The translations under genes were made by a program, and so were the position numbers. This document shows positions 45,009 to 54,042 of a stretch of DNA of 64,000 nucleotides, piece after piece. Numbering within the stretch: position 1 is the first letter of the stretch; every line of letters begins with the position of its first letter. Source of the stretch: Sulfurimonas sp. C5 (lineage in GTDB: Bacteria > Campylobacterota > Campylobacteria > Campylobacterales > Sulfurimonadaceae); NCBI RefSeq assembly GCF_029872055.1, contig NZ_JARXNQ010000002.1:1-64000 (forward strand), given 5' to 3'. The notes below the pieces were generated by a model. That model searched no databases. It had not been told where the DNA came from and was given only the letters and a program-made list of their open reading frames with translations.

Positions 45009-45518
45009 ATGAAGTATGAAAACAAATCACAAAAATTAGCCGAGTTTGCAAAAGAGCTACTGAATAAAAAATCTTTAGAAAGTGGGATCCCCCATATTGC
45101 AAAGTATGTTAAAGAGATAGTAGGAGCAGATAGATGCTCTATTTTTATCTATAACAGCATAAAAAATGAATTATGGACTACATTGGCCGATGAGGTAGAA
45201 AGAATCACTATCCCAGCCAATAAAGGGATTGTTGGGTATACAATTAAAGTCAAAAAACCGGTAGTAACAAATGATGCATATTCACATCCAGAATTTTTAA
45301 CAGAGATTGATGAAAAGACAGGATATCGAACACATAATATCGTTACAGCTCCAATTTTTAATTCACAGAGAAATATTATCGGTGTTTTAGAATTGCTGAA
45401 TAAACCTGAAAATTTTGATGACGAAGATGTGAGATTTATGATCTTTTTTGCTCATTACGTGAGCGGTTTTATTGAGTTATTAAACAGTTATGCTAAAGGT
45501 GAGGAAGGTAATGAATAA
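45009..45518 (+). CDS. single GAF-domain protein, first of a tandem pair
   Basis: 169 residues from MKYENKSQK (GAGGG upstream). One GAF domain fills residues about 20-160 with GADRCSIFIYN, GIVGYTIKVKKPVVTNDAY and IIGVLELLNK. No effector domain is attached. TATAAT at 44972-44977 is the likely -10. The next gene is a close paralog overlapping by eight bases. Ligand unknown; cyclic nucleotides or oxidants are family options. Confidence 0.8.
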   Translation: MKYENKSQKLAEFAKELLNKKSLESGIPHIAKYVKEIVGADRCSIFIYNSIKNELWTTLADEVERITIPANKGIVGYTIKVKKPVVTNDAYSHPEFLTEIDEKTGYRTHNIVTAPIFNSQRNIIGVLELLNKPENFDDEDVRFMIFFAHYVSGFIELLNSYAKGEEGNE

Positions 45519-45999
45519 GTTTAATCAAATAGCGGCATTTGGAAAAGAGTTAGTTAAAGTAGAAAACATTGAAGATAGTTTAGAGCTTATTTCAAAAGAA
45601 GCAAAAACGATAGTACATGCAGATCGCTGTTCAATTTTTATAGTAGATGTAGCTGAAAATATTTTATGGACAAAATTAAGTGACGGTATAGGTGGGCGTA
45701 TTGTTATCTCTTTAGATTCAGGAATTGTCGGCGATACATATACGAAAAAAGAAGCACAGGTAGTTAATAATCCATATGAAGATCCAAGATTTTTACCTAG
45801 TATCGATAAAAAAAGCGGTTATAAAACAAAAAATATAATCACAATTCCTATTTTTAACTCAAAAAGAGAGATAATGGGAATCATGCAACTTCTCAACAAA
45901 AGCCGTTTTGATTTTGACGAAAATGATCTTGAAGTACTGACTTTCTTTGCAAACTATATCAGCGGTACTTTAGAGCTAGTTTTACTTAGCGAGAAGTAA
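45511..45999 (+). CDS. single GAF-domain protein, second of the tandem pair
   Basis: 162 residues from MNKFNQIAAFG; GAGGAAGG just upstream sets the start inside the end of the first gene. The GAF domain matches the neighbour closely (HADRCSIFIVD, GIVGDTYTKKEAQVVNNPY, IMGIMQLLNK), so the pair arose by duplication and may form a heterodimer. The 3' end overlaps the convergent lytic transglycosylase gene by 18 bp. Confidence 0.8.
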   Translation: MNKFNQIAAFGKELVKVENIEDSLELISKEAKTIVHADRCSIFIVDVAENILWTKLSDGIGGRIVISLDSGIVGDTYTKKEAQVVNNPYEDPRFLPSIDKKSGYKTKNIITIPIFNSKREIMGIMQLLNKSRFDFDENDLEVLTFFANYISGTLELVLLSEK

Positions 46000-46965
46000 A
46001 GAGGCATCATGTGCCAATCGGAGTACGCCGATTGCATAGTTCGATGAATTGTTATAGCGTAGAATCTTTTTCATGTATTCTTTAAGATAATCAAGTTCGG
46101 GTTTGTCACTACAAAAATAATTGTACGGTTTACCCGTTTTAGAATTTTTTTCATACGCAAAAGAAGTATTTTCATTGTCAAATTCATACTGATACCACTC
46201 TTGTTCTATTTGTGGGACATTATCCATTTTTTTCCAGTCTATTAAAGTATCAAAACCGGCTTTTTTATGTAAAAATTTTGCTACAGAGACAATAGCATCA
46301 TCCATATCCGTTAGATCGGGAACTTTGTTTTTATACGATTCGGCATAAATGAAACTGTTTGGCATAAACTGCGGAATACCGATAGCCCCTGCATAAGAGC
46401 TTGGAAGATTACATTTTTCAGGTGCTAACTTGTTTTTATAACAATACTCTATGATTGTAGCCATATTCGTTTTTCCCATCTTGAGCAGCCATTTTTCTCT
46501 TGATGTTTCTGGCTTTGGCAGTCTTGTTACGATTGTATTAAAAACTATAAAGGCATCATGTGTCGGCTTGATTTTTCCCAGATTTGTCTCTTTTAATAAA
46601 ATTGCCGCGATGATCTCTTTGTTTACAGCGTATTTTTTTTCTGCATAATCATACGCTTTTTGATGCTTGTTTATATTTTTTACAATATTGGGAACACGTG
46701 ATACCAGTACATTATTTGCTTTTCTCTCTTTATGTTTATGGTACTGAACATATTTCGGTTTGAGATACTTCCAACTAACTTCGTCAAACTTTTGTGTTTT
46801 AAAATAAGAGAGTAAAAATTTATTGGCATAGTCATAGCTTACACCACGTTTAACCACTTTTTTACATATATCACTGTGGTGCAGATTTTGGAACGTACAG
46901 TTAGTGTAGTGTTTTGCAAAAAGGGAAGTGGAAAAAATGCTAAGAAGAAGTAGTAAGTATCTCAT
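45982..46965 (-). CDS. MltB-like lytic murein transglycosylase
   Basis: 327 residues with a signal peptide (1-17, ending LFA). The SLT/MltB fold has catalytic Glu126 in LLKETNLG and the family motif SYAGAIGIPQFMPNSF. It cleaves the glycan strand to release 1,6-anhydro-MurNAc fragments, the substrates of NagZ and AnmK encoded upstream. Last gene of the seven-gene recycling operon; its start lies within the last 26 bp of murU. No lipobox Cys, so probably soluble periplasmic. Confidence 0.87.
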   Translation of the reverse strand: MRYLLLLLSIFSTSLFAKHYTNCTFQNLHHSDICKKVVKRGVSYDYANKFLLSYFKTQKFDEVSWKYLKPKYVQYHKHKERKANNVLVSRVPNIVKNINKHQKAYDYAEKKYAVNKEIIAAILLKETNLGKIKPTHDAFIVFNTIVTRLPKPETSREKWLLKMGKTNMATIIEYCYKNKLAPEKCNLPSSYAGAIGIPQFMPNSFIYAESYKNKVPDLTDMDDAIVSVAKFLHKKAGFDTLIDWKKMDNVPQIEQEWYQYEFDNENTSFAYEKNSKTGKPYNYFCSDKPELDYLKEYMKKILRYNNSSNYAIGVLRLAHDASLLLAK

Positions 46966-47611
46966 TTATCTCTTGTAACCTTTCTGGTGTCCCTATATCT
47001 CTCCATAAGCCCTTAAAAATCTCTCCGCTTACTTGTTGTTGTTCTATCAGGTTTCTAAGCAGAGGTGCAAGGGCTGATTTTTCGAGTTTTAGATCATTAA
47101 ATATTTCTGGATTATAGTAAGCTATACCTGAAAATGTCCACATTTCATTATCTTGGTTTAATACTAAAGAGTTCTCTAAGCCAAAATCCCCTTTTTCATT
47201 ATGTGAGGGGTTGGGGACTAAAATAAGGTGTGCAAGCTTGTTTTGGAGGTCAAAATCAGGATCAAAATCGTACTCGCAAAAAACGTCTCCATTGACAACC
47301 AAAAAAGGTTCTTTATCTAAAAGTGTCAGAGCTTTTTTAATCCCCCCAGCACTCTCTAAGGCTCCCGTATCTTGCTCATCTGAGTAAGAGATGTTTACTC
47401 CCCAGCGACTGCCGTCTCCCAAGACTTGCGGGATTTGATCTCCTAAATGAGCAATATTGATCACAATCTCCTTAAAACCATTTTTTGCAAGTTTTTCCAG
47501 ATGCCAGACAATCAGTTCTTTACCGGCTGCTTTTAAAAGTGGTTTTGGAGTAGTGTCTGTAAGTGGGCGCATACGTTCACCACGTCCAGCTGCGAGTATC
47601 ATCGCTTTCAT
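46940..47611 (-). CDS. murU: MurNAc-1-phosphate uridylyltransferase MurU
   Basis: 223 residues. The nucleotidyltransferase loop LAAGRGERMRPLTDTTPKPLL and VVNGDVF give the sugar-phosphate uridylyltransferase core; small size without a C-terminal hexapeptide domain fits MurU. It would make UDP-MurNAc from MurNAc-1-phosphate, bypassing de novo MurA/MurB. It overlaps the AmgK-like gene by four bases, the usual partner. Confidence 0.88.
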   Translation of the reverse strand: MKAMILAAGRGERMRPLTDTTPKPLLKAAGKELIVWHLEKLAKNGFKEIVINIAHLGDQIPQVLGDGSRWGVNISYSDEQDTGALESAGGIKKALTLLDKEPFLVVNGDVFCEYDFDPDFDLQNKLAHLILVPNPSHNEKGDFGLENSLVLNQDNEMWTFSGIAYYNPEIFNDLKLEKSALAPLLRNLIEQQQVSGEIFKGLWRDIGTPERLQEINEILTTSS

Positions 47612-48543
47612 TGAAATTTTCCTAAAAATTCGGCTAACTCTTTTGTTTCATCATATCTCGAAGCTGTATCTAATACATATGAAAGAGTAAGTGGGATATC
47701 TTTTAAATACCCCTCTTTACCGTCACGAAGATGTAAACGTGAAAAGATACCAAGCACTTTAATATGGCGTTGCAGACCCATAAAATCAAACCATTTTAAA
47801 AAAAGCTCATTTGTAACTTCCGGTGTAAGCTGATCACGAAAATAAAGTACCAATTTCTCAATCGAACCACGATCAAAAGAGATGTAACAGTCTTTTAACA
47901 GTGAAACAAGATCGTAAGTGATTGCACCGTTCATGCCATCTTGATAGTCAATTACTCCAAGTTCATTGTTTTCATTAAGCATAATATTACGGGAGTGAAA
48001 ATCTCGATGAACAAAAACACCTTGGGGTTGGGAAAGCACAACTTCTGAGATGCTGTCAAGTGTTTTCTTTAACATCTCCTCTTGGGCTTGAGTGAGTGAG
48101 TGAGAAAGTTTTTTTTCCAAATACCATTCCCGCATCAAGTCCATCTCAAAATGTAAAAACTCTTTATCGTACAGAGGCAGGGCAGTGGTATCTGCCTGCT
48201 GCATCTTTACAATCTCATCGATAGCCTGTTTATATAGAGTTTGAAAGTTCTCTTGATTTAAAACATCTAAAAGATTCGTATTACCGAAATCTTCAAGTAC
48301 CAAATAACCGTTTTGCAAGTCTTCGTAAAAAATGTTTGGTGCTTTCACATTAACATTCAGCAGTTTTTTCGTGACATCTAAAAATGGTTTGAGAGATTCT
48401 TTTTCAAGTGAAGCATCCATTAAAATATAAGTTTGCTCTTTATTTTTTAAACGGTAGTAACTTCTAAAACTTGCATCTGCAGAGGCTACTTCAATTTTAT
48501 AATCTTGATAGGGGGTGTTTTGTAAAACCTGTTCTAATTGCAT
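47608..48543 (-). CDS. amgK: AmgK MurNAc/GlcNAc anomeric kinase
   Basis: 311 residues, APH-type phosphotransferase. Catalytic loop VHRDFHSRNIML and metal motif VIDYQDG; N-terminal SADASFRSYYRL is typical of AmgK. It phosphorylates MurNAc at the anomeric position for MurU. Position directly before murU and after anmK supports the recycling role. Overlaps the anmK gene by 10 bp. Confidence 0.88.
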   Translation of the reverse strand: MQLEQVLQNTPYQDYKIEVASADASFRSYYRLKNKEQTYILMDASLEKESLKPFLDVTKKLLNVNVKAPNIFYEDLQNGYLVLEDFGNTNLLDVLNQENFQTLYKQAIDEIVKMQQADTTALPLYDKEFLHFEMDLMREWYLEKKLSHSLTQAQEEMLKKTLDSISEVVLSQPQGVFVHRDFHSRNIMLNENNELGVIDYQDGMNGAITYDLVSLLKDCYISFDRGSIEKLVLYFRDQLTPEVTNELFLKWFDFMGLQRHIKVLGIFSRLHLRDGKEGYLKDIPLTLSYVLDTASRYDETKELAEFLGKFQ

Positions 48544-49610
48544 GTAATTACACCTAGGATCGAATTTTTTTGTGCTCCGGTTACAGATTGAAGATCAACG
48601 TGTTCTTCATGGATCCTTTTGTGTGCAAGCCAGGCAAAGATCATTGCTTCTAAAAAGTCGCTGTCTACACCGTAGTCATTAGTGGTTTTGACACTCTTTT
48701 GACTTAAATCTGCAATTCGCTCTTGCAGATAGCTGTTTTTAGCTCCGCCTCCGCAAAGGATTATATCCTCTGCATCAGTACAATCTTTGGCAATTGTTTG
48801 AGCGGTAAGCTCGGTAAGCGTTGCTTGAATATCTGCATCACTTAGATCTGAAAATTTGATGAGATAATGCTCTAACCATGTAGGATTGAAATACTCACGT
48901 CCCGTACTTTTTGGCGGCTTTTTCGAAAAATAGGGGTCATCCAACATCTTATTTAAAAGTGCTTCATTGAGTTTGCCGCTCTTTGCGAATTCACCCTCTT
49001 TGTCGTAAGGTTTGTTTTGTGTTTTTTCGATCCAGTAATCGAGTAAGACATTCCCGCAGCCACTATCCCATCCGAGATACTTATCGCCAAGAAGCGTGAT
49101 ATTTGCCATCCCTCCAATGTTTACAACTGCGATGTTTTTATAGAGTCTGTCAAAAACAAAATGATGAAATGCGGGAGCAAAAGGCGCTCCTTGTCCGCCA
49201 TTTGCTATGTCGTTTGAGCGAAAATCACTGACTACTTGCAGACCTGTTTGTGCCGCTACAACACTTGATTTTCCCAGTTGCATAGAAAATGGATGTTCAG
49301 AATTCGGTTCATGCCAAAGTGTTTGCCCGTGCAGACCGATAGCAGTTATTTCCTCTTTGTAAATTTTGTTTTGTTCTATAAACGTATTGATGGCAGAGGC
49401 AAACATTTTTCCCAGTTTTACATCTAGTTCACCTATGGCTTTTAGAGTTGTTGTAGAGTGAATCATATCAAGGATTTCTGTTTTTAAACTCTGATCGTAG
49501 GAAAATTCGCCTGCTTTTAGGAGTGTACACGTTGATTGGTCTATTTCGCATAATACTAAATCAATACCGTCAAGACTAGTCCCACTCATTACGCCGATAT
49601 ATTTAGCCAT
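48534..49610 (-). CDS. anmK: anhydro-N-acetylmuramic acid kinase AnmK
   Basis: 358 residues of the ASKHA fold. The ATP loop GVMSGTSLDGIDL, GLHGQTLWH, NIGGMANIT and ILCGGGAKN are the AnmK motifs. Converts 1,6-anhydroMurNAc to MurNAc-6-phosphate. The next step to MurNAc requires a phosphatase (MupP in Pseudomonas) not seen in this operon. Overlaps the symporter gene by eight bases. Confidence 0.94.
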   Translation of the reverse strand: MAKYIGVMSGTSLDGIDLVLCEIDQSTCTLLKAGEFSYDQSLKTEILDMIHSTTTLKAIGELDVKLGKMFASAINTFIEQNKIYKEEITAIGLHGQTLWHEPNSEHPFSMQLGKSSVVAAQTGLQVVSDFRSNDIANGGQGAPFAPAFHHFVFDRLYKNIAVVNIGGMANITLLGDKYLGWDSGCGNVLLDYWIEKTQNKPYDKEGEFAKSGKLNEALLNKMLDDPYFSKKPPKSTGREYFNPTWLEHYLIKFSDLSDADIQATLTELTAQTIAKDCTDAEDIILCGGGAKNSYLQERIADLSQKSVKTTNDYGVDSDFLEAMIFAWLAHKRIHEEHVDLQSVTGAQKNSILGVITCN

Positions 49611-51075
49611 TGTTTTTCCCTATCATCATAATACAAAATGCTACCACAGAACCTGCTACAATCTGCCAATCATATCCGAGCGAAAAGCCAAAAGCAGAAG
49701 TTTGTAAAAGCAGTACAGTGATAAATCCGCCAAAAAGAGCTACCGGTACAAGCTTGGCACTTCCTCGTTTTGTAAATATAGCTCCAAAGTATACACCTAA
49801 AAGTCCCGTGTAGGCAAACGCCATTACGCCAAGAGCAAAAGAGATCAAAGAAACTTCTAAATATCTTTGCCAAAAATAGCTCAGAGTTGCCATGGCAAAG
49901 AGTAAAAATGCAAAAAACAGTACGCTCAATCTGGAAGCTTTTAAAAAGTGTGTTTCATCGATATTTTTAGAGTGTTTTAGTTTGTAGGGTTTGTAAAGAT
50001 CCTCTATAGCTACCGAACTCATAGCACCTAAAACGGAGTTAGTTGAAGAAAGAGCCGCGGCAATTGCCCCTACCGTTACAAAACCGCGTAAACCTTCAGG
50101 CATCTCATTGAGGATATAGTACATGAATATAGTGATTTTTTCAGAGCCGAAACTTTGAACCACGTCGTTGTTTTGATAATGTAAAAACAGTAGGGCTCCA
50201 AGTCCAAGAAATAAAAGAACGATAGGAATCGTAATAACTATAGAGAGTATGAGTGAGTATTGTGCTTGTTTAGTCCCTTTACAAGATAAAACTCTTTGTG
50301 TCATATCCTGATCAAGTCCGAAAGCGGCAATGTTTAAAAGCAGCCAGCCTCCAAGAAGACCAAAGATACTGAACTTTCCATCTAGTGATGTTTCAACAAC
50401 TTGTAATTTTCCAAGAGAGTTTAGAGTTTCGTAGATATTTTCTATTCTCAATGAAGTATACAGATAATAAAACACGACAATACCGGCACTTACATAGACG
50501 ATAGTTTGGATAATATCACTGTAAATGACTGAGCGGACACCGCCGAAATAGGTATAGATCAAAGCTCCTGCAAGTAAAAGTGAAATCGAGATAAGCATGT
50601 GAAATAAAGAGATATCTAAAAAGAGTATCATGCTAATCGCAAGTGCAGCGATGTAAAGGCGTGCACCGCTTGCTAATACACGTCCGACCAGAAACATTAA
50701 ACCTGCTTGCTGTTTTGCTTTTGCTCCATAGCGTTTTTCTAAGAGTTCGTACACGGTGAGGGCTTTGATCTCATAAAATTTAGGGACAAAAACATAGGCT
50801 ACAAATAACACTGCCAGTAAAGATGAAAAGTAAAATCCAAGGAGAGTAAAGTTGTTTTTGTAAGAAAATTCAGGAACACCTAAAAAAGTCGCGGCAGATT
50901 GTGTTGTTGCCACAATTGAAATTGCCGCAGCTAATGCCGAGATAGAGTTTGATGAAGTAAAGTACTCTTTTGTCGAGTTTATTTTTGCACGTGAAAAGAT
51001 ATAGGAGCTAAAAGCTAAAACAAGCAGATAAAAAACAAATATTGCCCAGTCAAGAGGGGAAAATGCACTATTCAT
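49603..51075 (-). CDS. sodium:solute symporter, possibly for amino sugars
   Basis: 490 residues with about 13 membrane helices of the SSS family (SISALAAAISIVATTQSAATFLGVPEFSYK, GGVRSVIYSDIIQTIVYV). The substrate is not readable, but the position between the secreted NagZ-amidase and cytoplasmic AnmK suggests uptake of 1,6-anhydroMurNAc or a related sugar. No AmpG-type permease gene is in the operon, so this would replace it. Confidence 0.85.
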   Translation of the reverse strand: MNSAFSPLDWAIFVFYLLVLAFSSYIFSRAKINSTKEYFTSSNSISALAAAISIVATTQSAATFLGVPEFSYKNNFTLLGFYFSSLLAVLFVAYVFVPKFYEIKALTVYELLEKRYGAKAKQQAGLMFLVGRVLASGARLYIAALAISMILFLDISLFHMLISISLLLAGALIYTYFGGVRSVIYSDIIQTIVYVSAGIVVFYYLYTSLRIENIYETLNSLGKLQVVETSLDGKFSIFGLLGGWLLLNIAAFGLDQDMTQRVLSCKGTKQAQYSLILSIVITIPIVLLFLGLGALLFLHYQNNDVVQSFGSEKITIFMYYILNEMPEGLRGFVTVGAIAAALSSTNSVLGAMSSVAIEDLYKPYKLKHSKNIDETHFLKASRLSVLFFAFLLFAMATLSYFWQRYLEVSLISFALGVMAFAYTGLLGVYFGAIFTKRGSAKLVPVALFGGFITVLLLQTSAFGFSLGYDWQIVAGSVVAFCIMMIGKNNG

Positions 51076-52720
51076 AGCGAGATTTTAATCCTAAATCATG
51101 AACTTTGGAGCGGACTGCATTCATGAATTTCTCTCCGGGATCTGCTTTTTCTGTTCTGTATCCTTTGTCGCGTTCAAGCCAAAGCGGAGTGTTTTCAAAT
51201 TCGCGGTATTCTTGATGACCGATAAGGTAGTTAATCGTAGGGTATTTAGCTTTGAGATAGCGAACAAGAGCTATATTAGATTTTACCTGTGCAGGTGTGA
51301 GATCCTCTTTTTTATTCCCTTCACCGCCGACATTTTCAACACCGATTGTAGAGTAGTTCAACCCAATTACATGACGGGCCATCCAGTTGTCCGGCATAAG
51401 CTGGTAGATTGTACCGTCTCTGTCAACCAAAAAATGGGCAGAGACATTGAGCAGTGATGCAGATGCTATATCTTTGCGATCGGTAAATAGCTCTTCCTGA
51501 TAGAGACGTTTATAGGAGTCTTCAAAGCCGATCACCGCCGTCCAGTGCAGGACAATCATCTCCGGTGTGATTCTAATATTCTCAACGTTTTTGCCGTAGT
51601 GTTGTTTGATATACTCTTTGGTCATTGTAATTCTACGGTTTGTAAAGATGATAGGTTTTTGTACAAGTTTAGATTTAAAAGCCAAGAGGTCTATTTTCTT
51701 ATTGGAATCCAGAATTCTTTGCAGAGGAATTTTATGGTTTTTGACTTGTTTAAAAACAGTCTCTACAAGCTCTTCGGGTGTATTAGTGCCTAATTGATTG
51801 CCAAAAAGGAGCATATCTACACCGCTGTTAATTGCCAGTGTTACAGCTTCTTTGAGTGAATAGTGCTCTGAAATCGCTTTCATCTGCATATCGTCGCTCA
51901 CAATCACGCCTTTAAAGCCGAGTTGTTCACAAAGCAGTTTTGTATTGATTTTGTATGAGAGTGTTGCTGGATATGTAGGATCAAGCTTTTTGTTGAACAC
52001 ATGTGCTGTCATAATCACATCGACTTTGTGTTGTACAATAAGCTCTTTATAGGGTTCAAGCTCTTTTTCCTGCCAAGTGTTTGTGATGTCTACAAACCCT
52101 TTATGGGAGTCTTCGAGAGAAGAACCGTGTCCCGGAAAATGTTTGAGTACTGATACAATTCCCGCTTTGTTTTGTTCTTCGATCATAATTGAAGCGTATT
52201 TGACAACCTCTTTGGGTGTTTTCCCGTATGAACGCTCAAGCTTTGCGATCACTTTGTTGTCTGGATTGAGATTTAGATCAACTACCGGAGCAAAGTTCAT
52301 ATTAAAACCGTATCGATGGAGCATTTGAGATTGTTTTTGATACGCATGATGTACTTTATCAAGAGAAAAAGTTGCTACCTCTTTAGCCGAAGGGGCTTTA
52401 GAAAAACCGCGATCTTCTTTCAGACGTGCCACTTTGCCGCCCTCTTGATCTATAGAGATAAAAAGCGGGGCATTTTTAGCTGTTTTTATCTTGTTTGTTA
52501 GTTGTGTTAGTTGTTCCACAGAGATAATGTTTTTTGTTTTTTGAGGCTCTTTGAGGTTTTTGTCAAAAAGGATAACTCCGCCGAGTTTGTACTTTTGTTC
52601 TGTCTGCTCACCTTCAAATCCTACTATCAACATCTTTGCGATCATATCTTTGAGTTGTGTATCGCTTACATCCGCGTGTAGTGAAAGGAATAAGAGTAAA
52701 AAGCTAAGCAGTAGTTTCAA
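51068..52720 (-). CDS. secreted NagZ-AmpD fusion: beta-N-acetylglucosaminidase plus N-acetylmuramoyl-L-alanine amidase
   Basis: 550 residues. Signal peptide (1-16, ending LHA). Residues about 20-345 are GH3 NagZ-type with KHFPGHG (193-199), Asp204 and His206 of the general-acid loop, and the nucleophile Asp276 in GVIVSDDMQM. Residues about 375-545 are an Amidase_2/AmpD-type zinc domain with His392, His502 and Asp527 as probable ligands. One protein could strip GlcNAc and the peptide from anhydromuropeptides in the periplasm. In E. coli these are two cytoplasmic enzymes. Confidence 0.92.
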   Translation of the reverse strand: MKLLLSFLLLFLSLHADVSDTQLKDMIAKMLIVGFEGEQTEQKYKLGGVILFDKNLKEPQKTKNIISVEQLTQLTNKIKTAKNAPLFISIDQEGGKVARLKEDRGFSKAPSAKEVATFSLDKVHHAYQKQSQMLHRYGFNMNFAPVVDLNLNPDNKVIAKLERSYGKTPKEVVKYASIMIEEQNKAGIVSVLKHFPGHGSSLEDSHKGFVDITNTWQEKELEPYKELIVQHKVDVIMTAHVFNKKLDPTYPATLSYKINTKLLCEQLGFKGVIVSDDMQMKAISEHYSLKEAVTLAINSGVDMLLFGNQLGTNTPEELVETVFKQVKNHKIPLQRILDSNKKIDLLAFKSKLVQKPIIFTNRRITMTKEYIKQHYGKNVENIRITPEMIVLHWTAVIGFEDSYKRLYQEELFTDRKDIASASLLNVSAHFLVDRDGTIYQLMPDNWMARHVIGLNYSTIGVENVGGEGNKKEDLTPAQVKSNIALVRYLKAKYPTINYLIGHQEYREFENTPLWLERDKGYRTEKADPGEKFMNAVRSKVHDLGLKSRYE

Positions 52721-53244
52721 AAAAGCTCCAAATTGTCTAGTTGTTTAAATATTAGCGATTTTACCATATCTTTATTTAGGGTATGGGGCTCAAAGTGATC
52801 GCTGACAACTTTATATATTGTAAAATGTTTAATGGCAGGATTATGAATAACTGCATCGTAAAAACCGTAACTTTCCATATCAACTGCTTCATATACCCCA
52901 CCTGTTATCTCTTCATCAACACAAGTAAGGATAATACCTTCATCAAATTTATAAGGGAGTTCTTTGTGGATGATTGAACCGACTTTGAGCAGTTCTCCAA
53001 TATCGTATTTTTTATCCGAGCCGCATACACCAATATTGACATAGAGATCATCATCTGTTATATCAAAGTGGTTAATGAGAGTTTGTGTCGCTAAACGGGT
53101 GTTTTCCACACCAATGCCGCTGACAACTATTTTCATTGTGTCATTAAAGAAAAGAGTATAGTTTTTTAAAGTTGTTTTTGTAAGCTTATATTTGTCAACA
53201 AAAGCTTGTGCTTCGCTTTTAAGTGCAGTTACTATATAGATCAT
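52717..53244 (-). CDS. nucleoside phosphorylase-family protein (MTA/SAH nucleosidase-like)
   Basis: 175 residues from the ATG at 53244. Matches the phosphorylase superfamily start (MIYIVTALKSEAQAF, VVSGIGVENTRLATQTL) with VDMESYGF and KVVSDHF late, the MTA/SAH-nucleosidase pattern with the Met-Glu of the ribose site. It is shorter than the family's usual 230 residues, missing part of the middle. It heads the recycling operon and overlaps the next gene by four bases; a link to wall recycling is not obvious. Confidence 0.75.
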   Translation of the reverse strand: MIYIVTALKSEAQAFVDKYKLTKTTLKNYTLFFNDTMKIVVSGIGVENTRLATQTLINHFDITDDDLYVNIGVCGSDKKYDIGELLKVGSIIHKELPYKFDEGIILTCVDEEITGGVYEAVDMESYGFYDAVIHNPAIKHFTIYKVVSDHFEPHTLNKDMVKSLIFKQLDNLELF

Positions 53245-53295
53245 GACCAATTATACAGAAATTTTGTTTAAGCTTTTTTCGTTATAATTCCGTCG

Positions 53296-53402
53296 CTCTT
53301 CTTTAGACCTGTGCAATAGGTTTGTAAGATAATGTGTCAGGGTGGGAACACAGCAGCACACCTTACGCTCTTATGTGCCGCAGGGATCTGGAGGGGGGCA
53401 CC
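53296..53402 (+). ncRNA. ffs: signal recognition particle RNA (small bacterial type)
   Basis: The core TGTG-TCAGG-GTG-GGAA-CAC-AGCAG-CACA folds as SRP domain IV: paired TGTG/CACA, the asymmetric loop CAGG/AGCAG, a GTG/CAC stem and a GGAA tetraloop. Flanking GTAAG/CTTAC and CCTG/CAGG extend the rod. TATAAT at 53283-53288 places +1 near 53295. Ends are estimated within about 5 nt. It binds Ffh for membrane-protein targeting. Confidence 0.85.
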
Positions 53403-53523
53403 TTCAAAAAATCATCATTATTTCATCACTTACCTTTTTATTAAAACAAAACTCATTAGATTACTTTAAGATCCAAGTTATATAATTTATTTTAATAACA
53501 GAAAAATATTGAAGGTTGTATCT

Positions 53524-54042
53524 ATGAAAGATGTTACTCCTAATAACCATGAATTGGTCATGCAAGAAGATGATTTTATCGTCTCTAAAACAGATCTAAA
53601 AGGAAGAATTACCTATTGTAATGAGATCTTTATCCAATTCGCTGGATTGGATGAAAAAGAGTTGTTGGGACAGCCACATAATATCATTCGTCATCCCGAT
53701 ATGCCAAAACTAATTTTTAAATTTTTGTGGGATAGGGTGCAAAACAAGCAAGAGATCTTTGCCTACGTGAAAAATCTTTCAGCTGATGGTAGTTACTACT
53801 GGGTATATGCGAACGTAACTACATCAGTTGATGAAAATCATCAAGCAATCGGATATTATTCAGTCCGTAGAAAACCGAATGTAGAAAATCTAAATATTAT
53901 CATAGAACTTTATAAAAAACTTTTAGAAGAAGAGAAGAAGGGTGGCATAGAAGCTTCAAATACTTATCTGACAAATGTCTTGCAAGAACGTGGTATGAGT
54001 TATGATGAGTTCATCAATACAGTCCAAAATGGGAGTTTATGA
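53524..54042 (+). CDS. PAS-domain protein, Aer/CetB-like
   Basis: 172 residues from the ATG at 53524 (AAGG 8 nt upstream; a TTG 15 bases earlier overlaps that site). The PAS domain (about 15-120) has the Aer-type signature [33 protein letters not shown], and [24 protein letters not shown]. In Aer/CetB this domain binds FAD and reports redox state. No transducer part is attached; the soluble receptor gene overlaps by four bases, suggesting a split energy-taxis sensor. TATAAT at 53481-53486 is the likely -10. Confidence 0.85.
   Translation: MKDVTPNNHELVMQEDDFIVSKTDLKGRITYCNEIFIQFAGLDEKELLGQPHNIIRHPDMPKLIFKFLWDRVQNKQEIFAYVKNLSADGSYYWVYANVTTSVDENHQAIGYYSVRRKPNVENLNIIIELYKKLLEEEKKGGIEASNTYLTNVLQERGMSYDEFINTVQNGSL

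Noticed and set aside
53296-53402. tmRNA or tRNA in the MCP-nucleosidase gap
   Set aside because: There is no cloverleaf, T-loop or tag frame; the CAGG/AGCAG loop with GGAA tetraloop identifies SRP RNA.
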